From Echinometra lucunter (lineage: Eukaryota; Echinodermata; Echinoidea; Camarodonta; Echinometridae): a stretch of DNA of 64,000 nt. The notes below the pieces were generated by a model that did not search any database, was not told where the DNA came from, and saw only the letters and a program-made list of their open reading frames with translations. The stretch covers positions 26,128,970-26,192,969 of the forward strand of contig CM057154.1 of the NCBI GenBank assembly GCA_029962745.1, read 5' to 3'. The translations under genes and the position numbers were made by a program. The first letter of the stretch is position 1; every line of letters begins with the position of its first letter. Below are positions 23,370-35,293 of the stretch, piece after piece.

Positions 23370-25715
23370 TTTGCATTGGATTTCTTATACATCCCCGATT
23401 CATGTGAAGCAAATCAAAAGCTACTCAAACAGAGTAACTGCTACTCTGCAATTATCAGAGAAGGACATCATGAGTATAATTTAAGTATGCGCCCCACGAC
23501 GGATTATGATGATGAGGCAATTGGAACAGACAATGAAGATGTTAGCAGGGCTATTAGAGACACTCCATCAAAATACAAAGTAATTATGCGCGATTTCAAT
23601 GCGAAAGTTGGCGAGTGTAAGTTATAGGAGAGGAAAGCATGATTGTTAGTTTGGATATTGAAGCAGAAATGGAAGAGGAGATATGTTACTTGAATTTTCT
23701 AGACAACATCAATTGCGAGCACTTTCTTCGAGAAAAGCAAGAGGTGTTATGTGACGTGGGACAGCCCAGACGGTCACAGCAAAAATAAAATTGACCATAT
23801 CCTTGCTAGTTAGAGGGGGATCATAAAGAACTGTGAAGTTATTACTAATTAAGAGTAGACATTGGCAGTGATCACAGAATGGTTAGGGCTAAAATTTATC
23901 AATCCTAAATTTGGGTGTTTGGGGGACAGGTTTGCAAAATCAGCAAATTTTGCATATTTTCCTGTTATGAAGAGAGCTTCATTTTCTCCCACAGGACCCA
24001 TTGGATTAAATTTCATCTTCATATAAACTTATTAGTGGGGCGGCATAGCCGACCAATTGTGCATTTTGGGTTAATGGAACCAAAATTGGCACGTGTGTGG
24101 ATATATGTAGTATAAACAAATTCAGAGGAGGGGACATCTCAAATTCCGCCCGTGGGCGGGGCCGTGGGGGCCACCTTTAAAAAATGGTCTCAAGGGGCAC
24201 TTTTTGTCATACACAGTCATAAATCTACTTTAAAAATTTAATTTTAGGTAATATGACATCAGTAATCCATATTCAAATGTTTCAGGACATAAATGTTTCT
24301 GAAAACATAATTTAGGTGCTCAATTTGATAAAAGGGGCTACTTCTTAAAAATCGAAATGACCCCCAGTTTACATCTTAAACGACCCTATTTGGCTCACAG
24401 GTGGATCAATGCATTATAACAAGATTAAGATGTGGAGACATCTCAGATTCTGCCTTTGAGGGCCGTGGGGGCCATCTTTTAAAATGGTCACCATAGGGGC
24501 ATTTTTCTTCTATATACACGTCAGTTGAAAATCTAATAGGGAAAGTGAAATTCGGGTAATTTAACATCACTCATTTATAATCGAATGTTTCAGACCTGAA
24601 AAATTACCCCCCAAAAACATAGTTTAGGGGTCCATTTTGATAAACTTGGGGCTATTTAGAAATATTTAAAACAGAAAGCACTCAGTTTGCTTTTATTTTG
24701 TAATTCAAAACACAAAATTTCGAACACGTGTAAAGTAAAACATTATCACAATATTTATATGTGGAGAGATCTCATATTCTGCCCCTGAAGGCCGGGGCGG
24801 CCGGTCATCATAATAATTTTTGCATACATATGCGTTCTAAAATCTTAAGAAATTGTGCATCAGTGTGTAATTTGGAATGCATTTTTGAAATGAATATTTC
24901 GGATTTGACCCATACTTGAAACGAGGATATTCGCAACTATTCTCCTTTTTTTTTTCTTTTGGTAATGGGCCCTTTTTGCTAAATGAGGGAAATATTCTAA
25001 AGAAGTCTAGATTGGTAAATCGAAGGAGGTATGAAATGTTACAAAAATTGTTTTTTTTTTTTTTTTGCTTAGAAAACAGTTATCCTAATTACTCAATGAA
25101 ATGAGTAGTATAGTAGGCCTATCCATATAGAGAAATGAAGAAAGATAGATAAGAAATTAAGGAAACATTGTTTGAATAGTCCCAGAGTACATACAGGTTT
25201 GTAATTAAGGCGACAAAATCGGCACGTGACACGCATGTAAATTAAGGTTTTCTGGATACTGTGAGAGTTAAAATAAATTCTACCCCAAATGTCGAGGTGG
25301 CCAGCTTTCAATATTAATGCCATAACCTTCATTTCTTAAACTATGCAAGTTATCTGTGGCTTTATCAAACTTGCAAAACACGATTACTTAAGTATTTACA
25401 AATCTTTTTATTGTTTAGGTACCCCATTTGTAAAAAGGCCCCTTTCCTGCTTCCCATAAACATTTATTTGAGAAACAAAGATGAGTTTCAAATCTATATT
25501 ATAACCATGAAAGTTCACATCCAGTCCACATTCATTAAGTAATTGGGATAAATGTTTTCTTAGCAAAATGTAACACATTTTGTGACATTTGATATCTCTT
25601 TCGATTACAGTGAAGCCAATCTAGACTTCTTTAGACTATTTCCCTCAATTAGCAAAAAAGAGCCCTTTACCAAAAGAAAAAAAGTGAGTGCTTTCCACCC
25701 CTTCCCCCCCCAAAA
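23370..25715 (+). mobile_element. Endonuclease-bearing element, copy E2 (5'-truncated)
   Basis: It begins abruptly at CATTGGATTTCTTATACATC, inside the endonuclease, next to a GGGGCCCGTAACAC element end. It encodes TDYDDEAIGT, DVSRAIRDTPSKYKVIM and DFNAKVGE, the Asp-Phe-Asn block of AP-type endonucleases, then decays. The same tail as in E1 follows: GTGGAGACATCTCA units from 24060, then the inverted-repeat end at 24950-25680. It sits in the D2-NACHT intron of copy B. Confidence 0.75.
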
Positions 25716-26735
25716 AAAACAAAATGCCGTAACCTTTTAACGAAGAGGTTTTCTGCAAAATGACTTGGCATGAATGTTCCTACATTAATTTACCAACTTC
25801 TGTGAGAAAATGAGATTGACCCATCTAGTCATGCATGAGTGAGCAGACACTAAAGGTAAAACTGTCACTTTTAAAAGTTCACAAGCATCATATCATGACT
25901 TCCAGTCAAGGATAACGGAACACATTTCAAGTTTTCAGCGTTTGAAGGCATGGACTATGAATTTTATGTGCTTCCTAACATACCAAATGACATGAGGGCC
26001 AAATTTCACGCTTGAGTGAGCACAAGGTCAAAATTGCAAAAAATGCAGTTTTTACATCTTTCGCGCGGTAATTTGATCTAATGCAAAGGAATTCGTGTTT
26101 TGGATTGGTGTTTGCAACTTTTGCAATTGACCTATTAATTCACGGTTGAATGAACACATAATAAAGACAAGATGTCACCATGTTGAAATTATCAAGTGAT
26201 TATTGCTTTATTTTTGTGCACTAAAAATCATATTGATAACATTTTCAGCATGTTTATATGACCGGAGTACATGTATCAATGATCCAATGGCATTTTCATT
26301 GAAAGTTCACGCCTCAATAAACACGTGGGACTGGAAAAGTTCATATTTCACTTATGGACCAAAACTCAATTGCTTAAATTGGGTAACCATCATAAATCTT
26401 CTTTGGGAGTTCATCTGATTTGATTTTCATCGAAATCCCGATCTCTTGCGCTTCATTGAGCAAAAGAGACGAGAAAAATTATGCAAATAAGGAGGAAGCT
26501 TAGGGCGTTGTCTCTGCTTCGTGCAGTATCGGATATCGTGTTAGTTAGTGACCTCAGGAAGATATGCGCCAACTTTCGTGAAAAAAAATCTCACAGTAGA
26601 ATGAACAATAATCATCAATGAACATAGGCCAGATTTCACGTTTTATTTCTTACCCCCATTGACAATATGTACAGTAAGGGAGCAAAGTTTTAACAAAAGC
26701 GAAATTTGGCGATGTTCATTGATGATTATTGTTAT
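25698..26735 (+). mobile_element. Half copy of the giant hairpin element
   Basis: Matches the left arm of 19643-21305 from AAACAAAATGCCGTAAC through the centre (CACAGTAGAATGAACAATAA near 26590) and ends shortly after it near GATTATTGTTATGATGG. A short unrelated G/C-rich repeat follows (26740-26850). Confidence 0.75.
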
Positions 26736-26739
26736 GATG

Positions 26740-27534
26740 GACTTCAGGGGGCTCCGTCCCCTTCCACCATGGGCTGTACAGTCCTCGGACTCCGCCAGTT
26801 TATTGTCAGCCCCCCCCCCCCCAGCAGAAACGTTTCGTGGCTTCTGCTGTAAGGTGTAAGGGTGTAGAAAGAGGTAACCCTATACCATGAAATATAGGGA
26901 ACATATTTTATAGAATCTAGCCACAGATCATTATTTGAACACACAAGTAATATGTAGTATCTGGGTCTTCTAGATGAATAGGAACCTTCTACAGTTTATT
27001 AACATTGAATTAAGCTTTAAATCAAGCCAATGATAGTATTTCAAAGGTGACGCTCAAACAAAAAAGGGGCACTTATGGAAAAACGCAAAATACGTTAAGA
27101 TGAAATACAGTTTTGAGACATTTAGTGGACTACGGTATTCTATTCAACACACTGTTGACGATTACAACGAATTTGTGCTCCGGAAATATAAACCCTTCGC
27201 AAAAAAATGGAAACACAGTCATGTACAAGCGCCCTAAACATGTATTTCATTAAGGGAGATATTTCATGAATTTTATTGAGGAAGAAACCTTATGAAATTG
27301 TTCTTTAATAAAACCTGTCTCCAACTGGACCCCTTAGAAGACTAACAACTGTGCTGTAATGACACAGCTGAGCAGGACGGTCCTTCCTATATCATTTTCT
27401 TATGTTATCATTAATGTTATTATTTACATGTTTCTCATCAAATATTTTGTAAATGAAATAAAATAATAATCCAACCTCTATGTCATTTTGTTCAATCTTC
27501 TACCTTTCTTTTTCTTTTCTTTTTTTTTCGCCAG
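26740..27534 (+). other. Copy B intron upstream of NACHT
   Basis: The part from about 27100 to 27534 is the inverted equivalent of 36820-37230 upstream of the copy C NACHT exon, including GGACCCCTTAGAAGACTAAC-like and GACACAGCTGAGCAGGACGG-like blocks. It ends in a pyrimidine tract and CGCCAG acceptor. No exon seen in it. Confidence 0.6.
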
Positions 27535-29012
27535 CTGATCTCCAGGGGATGCCAGATGAGATTCGGAAACTAAGAGAACAACTGAAGGCTAGATATCGTA
27601 AGAAATTCAGTGAAGTCAAAACATCACCTGTCGACCCCGCATCACGCACATGGTTACAGCACATCTACGTCAGTCTCGTCTTAATGTTGGGATCGAGAGG
27701 AGAAAAGGAGGAAGAAATAGATTACAACGGTCTATTCAAGAAGATCGAAACAGAAACACCAAGAGGATTCGAAACACGCTTTGCTTTCCTTGGAGAAGCT
27801 GGTGTTGGAAAGTCGACCTTGTTTGCCAAGATAGCCCTAGATTGGACTGAGGGTAGAATTCTGCAAGAGATTGATCTCCTTTTCCTGGAATCGTTTCGAG
27901 AGATTGAAGAACAAAAATACTTTGGGGATATTGTCATGAATCACTTCCCAGATGACATGGACACAGAAGGTGAACAAGTGGATAAATACATCAGGGAAAA
28001 TCAAAGAAAGGTCCTGATCTTATTGGACGGACTGGACGAGGCAAAGATTGATATCAAACGACCTAACCGCGATGACGCTGTTGTATCGATGATAAGAGGA
28101 GAGAGATTCACTGACACCCCAATCCTCATCACCTCCCGTCCTTTTGGAGCTGATCAGATCATGAGTATCATGGAGGTCAATGAGCAGTACACATATGTCA
28201 AGATTAAGGGTTTCTCAAAGAAAAACATGTCGACATACATTAAGCAGTATTTCAAAGATGACTTAGACTCTGCTTCTAGTCTCATTATGTTCATGAATAC
28301 AAATCGTATTGTATCTGAGCACATGGCACCCTTCCCAATATTTTGCTGCATGCTATGTTACATGTGGAAAAAGCCATCTGGGAGGGAAACCATTCAGACC
28401 ATGAGAACATTTTCACAACTCTTAAACCGTCTTGTGTTTTCACTTCAAGAGCATTATTCTTCTAAACACCGTGAGAGTGACTATAGCATGCACATGGAAA
28501 AGGCTGATGAAAGTATGAGAGAGCTGGGCCTTGTAGCGTTTCATGGACTACTAGTAAAACAGCTGATATTTGACGAAGAACAAATCCGACCGTGCATGAA
28601 TGCTGCAATGACTGCATGTGAAGTTGGAATTCTTAGCAAGGAAGAGACACTGGCACCACTAAAAATCAGAGAAAGGGAACGGAAACGCTTCATCCAGGAA
28701 TTCTCTTTCCCTCACAAGCTGTTTCAAGAATACACTGCAAGTTCTTATCTTGAATCGCTCTTCCGCCAGGATCGTTCAGAATTTGACAGAATACTGACAG
28801 ACAAGCTGTTAAAAGACTACAAGGAATTCAGATATGTCTTATATTTTACTGCAGCACATGAAGAAGTTGGAAAAAGGGTGATGGAAGTCATATGCGAAAA
28901 AGTTGATGACGTGGATTTCATCATGGATGTTGCTTATGAAAGTCACGACTCAGAAGCCATATATCCTGCGAGGAATCTCTTGAAGAAATGGAGAAATTTG
29001 GGGAAAAGGTAG
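27535..29012 (+). CDS. Copy B, NACHT exon (C-terminal frameshift)
   Basis: A large exon entering in phase 1 from acceptor TTCGCCAG (27533-27534). Numbering from the internal Met at 27549, it shows Walker A GEAGVGKST (82-90), Walker B VLILLDGLDEA (155-165), sensor ITSRP (194-198), the APFP proline motif (260-263) and the winged-helix signature FSFPHKLFQEYTASSYL (385-401) with its His. These are the NACHT ATPase landmarks of NLR proteins, which use ATP-driven oligomerisation to signal. The exon could end at AAAAG/GTAGTG (29008), but then it leaves in phase 2; if unspliced, TAG stops it at 29012. The copy C exon is exactly 52 bases longer near its 3' end and leaves in phase 0. So copy B is a truncated product or an early pseudogene. 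Confidence 0.85.
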
Positions 29013-29640
29013 TGTGTTAAATAAAGTAGATTATGGGCAAATCTTGTTTTCATAAATTTATCGAGTTATGATTTATATTGTGTCATGACAATGTATATGT
29101 TGTAATGCGCATGCGATGTCAAATTTGGAGAGAGAGAGAGAGAGAAACAGAATACTTCAGCCCTTAAGCTGATAAGAAGTGTACTATTTATTTATTATCT
29201 CGTATAAGGAATCCAGGCAGCTAGACTACCATTAATAACGATTGTAAATGGAATTAAGGTTCAACCAATTTTAAGCCAACCACACTCGCTAAACGATCGG
29301 TCTGCTATACGAATTTGGAGAAATTTGTTACTTTAACAATACTTGATAAGAAAATTCATGTAAAATCCTAAAATGTCAAAATTCTGAATTGTCATAATTT
29401 CGGGCTATTGAGAGCTTCCTTGTAGAAGAAAAAACAGGGTCAAATTGTGACTCGAAGTGACGCTGAAATCATAATCATAATAGTTTTGTGATTGCCTAAG
29501 ATTTGAACCTGATTTAGTTTCACTTGATATTTAATGCAAAATGCGTTTCATTTTCAAACTAGGTCACAGTCGAAACGCATTATGAGCGGTATGTGGCCTT
29601 TACGCGATTACAATTCCTCTTATTGCTTTGACGTTCAAGT
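29013..29640 (+). repeat. Duplicated 3' flank of NACHT exon
   Basis: Homologous, inverted, to 34718-35281 including non-coding landmarks (CGCATGCGATG, GCAGACCGATCGTTTAGCGAG and GCGTTTCATTTTCAAACTAGG equivalents). It reaches the edge of the 34218-34717 gap, so the duplicated unit extends past the NACHT exon. Confidence 0.8.
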
Positions 29641-29839
29641 GCTACACGCTTCAAGATGTCCATGAACATGATGAAGGAATGAAAAGTATTATGTCCAAGA
29701 CCAAAAAAGCACAAAGAAAAGAAATTAACAAAATAAAAATGGAACGCAGAAAAAAAAAGCTCACCATCCAGATGATCTACAAAAACACGAATTGTAATCG
29801 CACTGGAAGTTATAGTTATTCACCGTCCGATTAACTATT

Positions 29840-30240
29840 GTAGCGAACCAGTCTGCTACTTTAGTTTTGTTTAATAAGGTTATCTTGCAGAAAACGCAGA
29901 TGGCGAAGTATCATTTTTCTTTTTCTTATTGCGTAAGCGTCATAGCGTAATTTCTGGACGGGTATAAATAGGAGCGTTTAGCCAAAGACATTGGATTACA
30001 AGACAAATTACTCGCGCCTACTTCCGTAGTACGTTTTGACCAGGGTAAATGCTGTGTTAAAAATGGACTTGGAAAATTGCGTCGGCCATAGGTATAACGT
30101 GTGAAAAGATGTCTAATCTATTCTTGATATTTCATATCTAAAACTTTGTTTTTAAAGTCTGATTTTTGCACAAACAGAAGAATGGATAGTTAAAAGAACA
30201 TTTCATAAAACTTTATGTTCAATACATGGCACTGTAAATC
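29840..30240 (+). repeat. Repeat shared with 39120-39640 (inverted), with TATA-like motif
   Basis: CTACTTCCGTAGTACGTTTTG (30017) and AACGTGTGAAAAGATGTCT (30096) recur as reverse complements at 39318 and 39250. GGGTATAAATAGG at about 29960 resembles a core promoter. It could be a transposon end or LTR; I could not define its borders. Confidence 0.5.
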
Positions 30241-30269
30241 TTCAGGATCATGCCTGCTTTTTGACAGAG

Positions 30270-31035
30270 TCACCTGCCATAGTGATAACACGTAAAAACA
30301 GGGAGTTTAAGATTGATCATAGTTCCCCTATTACTGGTTTGAATTTATTTCAAATGTGATTTATATGTAATTTGAGACTTTGGAAAAGATTATTAAAGGT
30401 TAAAAAAATTCAAAGACTCCCCATAAATTTCGGGTATTATACAAACTTTTGTCGTAAGAGTTGCCATAGGCTAACCTGCAAATCAAGATATTTTTAAAAT
30501 GATTTTAATTCCCCTAACGTTTATTTGAATTTACGGAAGAAGTAATTTACATAAAATTTCAAACTCTGAAAATAAGGCTCCATAAGTCAAATAGACCCCC
30601 CCCCCCAATAAACTCCCGGGAATATGCATATTTTTTGCTTTGAAAAATCTTGCCTGCCATAGGTTTACACGTGAAAACAAGCAATTTTTGGATAATTATA
30701 GTTCCCCTATTACTACTTTGAATTTATGTTAAATGTGATTTATATTTGAGACTTTGGAAAAGATTACTAAAGGCTCCAAAAAAACAAAAAAAAATCAAAG
30801 ACTCCCCATGAATTTCGGGTACTATGCATGCTTTTGACCTTCTAGCTGCAATAGGTTAATTAATACACAAAAACAGGGAGTTTGAAATTAAGTTAATTCC
30901 CCTAGGATTTATCTAAATATATGGAAAAGATGATTCAGATAAAATGTCAAACTCTGAAAATATATAATTGAACCTCGATGAGTGCAATTGGCCCCCCCCC
31001 CCCCCATAAATCCCGGGGAATATGCATGATTTTGA
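30270..31035 (+). repeat. Four-unit tandem array, about 187 bases per unit
   Basis: Units start at about 30272, 30463, 30655 and 30842, each with a GCCATAGG-like start, ATAGTTCCCCTA, TTGAATTTA, then TCAAAGACTCCCCAT or TCAAACTCTGAAAAT. Units 1 and 3 resemble each other, as do 2 and 4, so the true repeat is a dimer of about 380 bases. Units 2 and 4 share a C-run followed by CCCGGGAATATGCAT. Confidence 0.75.
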
Positions 31036-31984
31036 ACATTTTTTTTAATGTTTGTAATACTACACGTGAAACCGTTTGTTATCGATGATGTATGTAACAC
31101 GTACTACAATACGTACGTCTGCTTTATTTCGGTACTGAAAGTTCTTCGTAAATATATATTCTTTGGTTTAGCGGAGAACTCGTCACTTCGACACTGGCTC
31201 TCGTCTGGGTCGGATAGCGATCTCTCCGCTGCTCCACTCCAACTGAGCCAAGATTTAGGAAATAATTGGAAATTGGAGAATTAGAGATCCAACTTATAGA
31301 TATTCCTGCTTGATCAGTGCTCTAGAAATTCAGATAATAGGTGGCGGCGTTAATTGTTTTAGCCTGTATCATGTTCTACTCAATCGTGTGTTCAAATTAA
31401 AGTATGGAAAGTGGCAAACACTAAAACAAATCATCGTTTCCAAATTGTGTTATTAATGGTGTCTAAATTGACTGCTACAAAATACGCCCACCCATAGAGA
31501 ACATACAGCTCCAACAGAAATCACCGATAATCCTATATTCGATTGCACACAGTAACTCTCCACCCCCATATATTTTGGGAAAATGGGACACGTCTTGGCC
31601 TCTACAACAAAGCCATATTATAGGGAAAACCTCTCCCTTCCAGGATGGCTAATTCTTCAGCAGATGAAGGCGTTAGTGGCAAGGGGCAGGCCAGCCCTCC
31701 AACTTCCAGAACCCGTTCTAAGACGGAGGGCCGTCACACTGTTATCATGATTATATACCACTTTTCTGCGTCTGTCTGTTTTTTTGTAATTAGGCCTACC
31801 TCCACAAAAGGATGCTTGCAATAGGGCAATCAGACAGAATTCTCAGATGAAAGTCCTTTGAGCATAGTAGAAGAAACATAGCTTTTGATTATTCCACAAT
31901 TATTCATTGAGTCGTATGCGTTTGTTTGTTTGTTTGTTTTTATAACAGATGAAATGCTAACAGTATCATTTATTTGTATAACAG
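31035..31984 (+). other. Intron before LRR-type exon
   Basis: I see no supported exon. An ATG frame at 31645 preceded by CTTCCAG encodes MANSSADEG and SRTRSK but soon becomes hydrophobic and stops; it could be retroelement debris. A TTTG microsatellite is at 31920-31940. Confidence 0.4.
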
Positions 31985-32170
31985 GAGAGAGAATGTTCTT
32001 CGATTGCTGAAAAATTGGCCGTTGACAAGCCTAACAAAGGTCACGCATTAGCAGCATTTGGTCTCTGTTCACTGCAGGACTTACGATCGTTGACCATCAC
32101 TGAGATTAGTGCCCGGCACCTGGATGACGACTTCTACAGAGGAATATTTGCTGCAGCGTCACTGTCAAAG
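31985..32170 (+). CDS. Copy B, LRR-type exon
   Basis: This exon has 62 codons and is phase 0-0. The acceptor is TGTATAACAG (31983-31984) and the donor is AAAG/GTATCT at 32171. It encodes HALAAFGLCSLQDLRSL, TITEISARHLDDDFYRGIF and AAASLSK. The LxxLRSLTI step followed by DDDFYRxIFxxAS is the kind of irregular leucine-rich repeat seen after NACHT in echinoderm NLRs (family knowledge, from memory). Frame choice: of the three phases only this one is open to the donor. Its phase 0 acceptor fits the copy C NACHT exon, not the frameshifted copy B exon. No further LRR exon is visible before the gap at 34218. Confidence 0.6.
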
Positions 32171-33038
32171 GTATCTGATTTTTCTTATTTTAACTTGAAT
32201 CATAACTGATATCAGTTCCGCGGATGTCAGATTTTGACTATACTGTACATTTGTAACAAGAATTCACGCGGATACTATAGAGATAACCATGATAAATATA
32301 AATATGGTCTAACTCACCGGTTTTTCAACGATCATTTTAGAAGTTGTAGAAAATGATCAGTGATTATTGTCACCAATGCATTCTACTTGTTGCTCTATCA
32401 AAACACCATAAATTACATTTTATTATTGAATTTGAATACTCTGAATCATCATCATGAAAGTGAAAACATGAAGGGTCAAAGTAATATTCCTTTTTTTCTT
32501 TTTTTTTCATTTCATTTTTTCATCGATTTAGGTTCCTATTTTTTTTATCAACATTTTCACTGAGTTTGGTTGCCCAAACAGCAACCTTGAGCAATTTGCA
32601 TGATTTGCATAAATCTGTATGGATACAGGATATGCCACCCAAGATAACTTACACAGAATATTTGATTTGATTTGATTTATTTATTTTCTTCTGCATTGAT
32701 ATATGTACAAATTTTTCAGGTAATATACATAAAATAAAATACAAAAGAATTTTTACAATGAATCATAACACAAAGTATTTGTAATAATCATTTACAAACA
32801 AATGATAAATTGTCATTTCTTTTTTTTTTTGTAATTCAGTTAAACATAAGATTTAATTAAAAATGAGATTATTTGCAGAAGAAGGACTGCCATTATAAGC
32901 AATGTGCTTGAAAATATGGCAGCCCCAAATATTATGAAATAGATAACCATAACAATTAAGCAGAATGGAAAAATAACTTAATCCTGTATTAAGAGGATAA
33001 TGACGATGATGATGATGAAATGATGATGATGATGATAT

Positions 33039-33072
<34 letters not shown>

Positions 33073-34217
33073 GATAACGATGCTAACACTCACAGTTGTT
33101 TACAGATAGTTGATATCACCATGATTCTCAGTACAAAACGTGATTTCTAATTGTAAAAATAACACTGAAATGACTTCCATGTCCCGCAAACCCCTAATTG
33201 GATGTGCATCCATATCTGATTGTGTGTATTAAGGTTGTTTCGTTTCATCAAAGGTTGACTTCACAAGATTGACAACGCTATAAAAGTTCTGTATCACCGC
33301 ACATCATGCACATACACAATTGGCACGTAGTTCATTTTGAACGTTCTGTGTAAATTGTCTTTGTACTGTTCAAAATGTTCATAAACTACATAGGAACCTA
33401 AATCAATGAAAAAAAAAAAAACTTCAACGGAAAGAACTCTTCTAGGTTACACTGTTAGCTAAATAGGACTGTCAAATCGACTACAAAGCAATTGATTGAG
33501 AGATGTTTATGGTCTAGAAAATAACTGTTGCATGTGGCGTGTATTTGTATCATCGTAAAGAAATTGACTCAGTTTTGCTGAAAATCACATACATCACACG
33601 CAGAATTGGGTATAAAAGACTAAACAGAGACATAGTAGAATTGTTGGGTGCAATAGCACTTTGACTATTTCTCTTCCTATTTTCGAATATATGGGGATGA
33701 TGTCCTCTTATGTATCAATATCAGACTTTAATTGCTTTGTACGGGAAATGATTTCCAACAATATTGTAATTTCCCAAAGTAATATGTGTGTAGAAGACAT
33801 TTAACATCATTCCTTCTCGTATAAGTCGTATACACGCATTATGTCCTTTTCAGTGCACGCTGACAGGAAGGAAATGTTATACGAAAAGAATAGACTTTAC
33901 GGTTATGATTTTGTAAAATTGCAAGTTATTCCGATTACTCATGAGTGTTTTTTGAATTTTTTTTATGTCCTTCGTAGGCTAATACTGATTATATTGGTTG
34001 TGATGATAGGTTTCTTTTTCGATACGTGTTACGACAAGAGTCAAACCAAAATAGCGTACAACGTTTATGTGATTTTCCTGCCATGATTCCTTCGCATTCT
34101 GAGTTGGCCTGAGTCAAAGTTTATTCAAGTGCAGAATACATCCACGATACACCCATTCATTTATTTTCATATGTTTACGATGTAGATAATTTAATTTGTA
34201 GAGGGAAATGTCTAATT
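32171..34217. other. Intergenic/3' region of copy B
   Basis: No exon that I can support. It contains a GAT microsatellite (33001-33074), short direct TTTGATTTGATTTGATT repeats near 32663, and a TATA-like GGGTATAAAAGAC at 33608. An 81-codon frame at 33841-34086 with one hydrophobic stretch has no known motif. Confidence 0.45.
33001..33074. repeat. GAT microsatellite
   Basis: GATGAT repeats with a few interruptions; gives a poly-serine frame on the minus strand. Confidence 0.9.
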
Positions 34218-34717
34218 NNNNNNNNNNNNNNNNNNNNNNNNNNNNNNNNNNNNNNNNNNNNNNNNNNNNNNNNNNNNNNNNNNNNNNNNNNNNNNNNNNN
34301 NNNNNNNNNNNNNNNNNNNNNNNNNNNNNNNNNNNNNNNNNNNNNNNNNNNNNNNNNNNNNNNNNNNNNNNNNNNNNNNNNNNNNNNNNNNNNNNNNNNN
34401 NNNNNNNNNNNNNNNNNNNNNNNNNNNNNNNNNNNNNNNNNNNNNNNNNNNNNNNNNNNNNNNNNNNNNNNNNNNNNNNNNNNNNNNNNNNNNNNNNNNN
34501 NNNNNNNNNNNNNNNNNNNNNNNNNNNNNNNNNNNNNNNNNNNNNNNNNNNNNNNNNNNNNNNNNNNNNNNNNNNNNNNNNNNNNNNNNNNNNNNNNNNN
34601 NNNNNNNNNNNNNNNNNNNNNNNNNNNNNNNNNNNNNNNNNNNNNNNNNNNNNNNNNNNNNNNNNNNNNNNNNNNNNNNNNNNNNNNNNNNNNNNNNNNN
34701 NNNNNNNNNNNNNNNNN
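34218..34717. other. Assembly gap (500 N)
   Basis: Exactly 500 N, placed between the 3' ends of convergent copies B and C. Further LRR exons of either gene may be hidden here. Confidence 0.95.
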
Positions 34718-35293
34718 GAGGAATTGTCATCGCGTAAAGGCCACATACCGCTCATAATGCGTTTCGACTGTGACCTAATTTGAAAGTGAAACGCATTTTG
34801 CATTAAATATGAAGTGAAACTAAATCAGGTTCAAATCTTAGGCAATCACAATACTATTATGATTGTGATTTCAACGTCATTTCGAGTCACAATTTGACCC
34901 TGCCTTTTTCTTCTACAAGGAAGTTCTCAATAGCCCGAAATTATGACAGTTCAGAATTTTGATCATTAGGATTTTACATGAATGTTCTTATCAAGTGTTG
35001 TTAAAGTAACAATTTCTCCAAATTCGTATAGCAGACCGATCGTTTAGCGAGTGTGGTTGGCTTAAGATTGATTGAACCTTCCAGTTACAATATTTATCAG
35101 TGGTAGTCTGCCTGGGTTCCTTAAACGAGATTCTTATCAGCTTATACAGGGATTAAGTATTCTCTCTCTTTCTCCAATTTTGGCATCGCATGCGCATTAC
35201 GACACATACATTGTCATGACACAATGAAAATTATAAATAGATAAATTTATGAAAACAAGATTTGCCCATAATCTACTTTATTTAAGACACTAC
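34718..35293 (-). repeat. Duplicated 3' flank of copy C NACHT exon
   Basis: Inverted match to 29009-29620. The match runs right up to the gap, so the break is inside the duplicated unit. Confidence 0.8.

Noticed and set aside
27650..28351. Shadow frames on both strands inside the NACHT exons (also 35661-36704)
   Set aside because: Antisense or shifted frames of a strongly coding exon; the same shadows appear in both copies because the exon is conserved.
31645..31836. Short frame starting MANSSADEG preceded by CTTCCAG
   Set aside because: No donor, no homology I can name and a hydrophobic run-on; possibly retroelement debris, not enough for an exon call.
33841..34086. 81-codon frame with a hydrophobic stretch
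   Set aside because: No paralogue elsewhere in the window, no motif and ordinary AT-rich composition.
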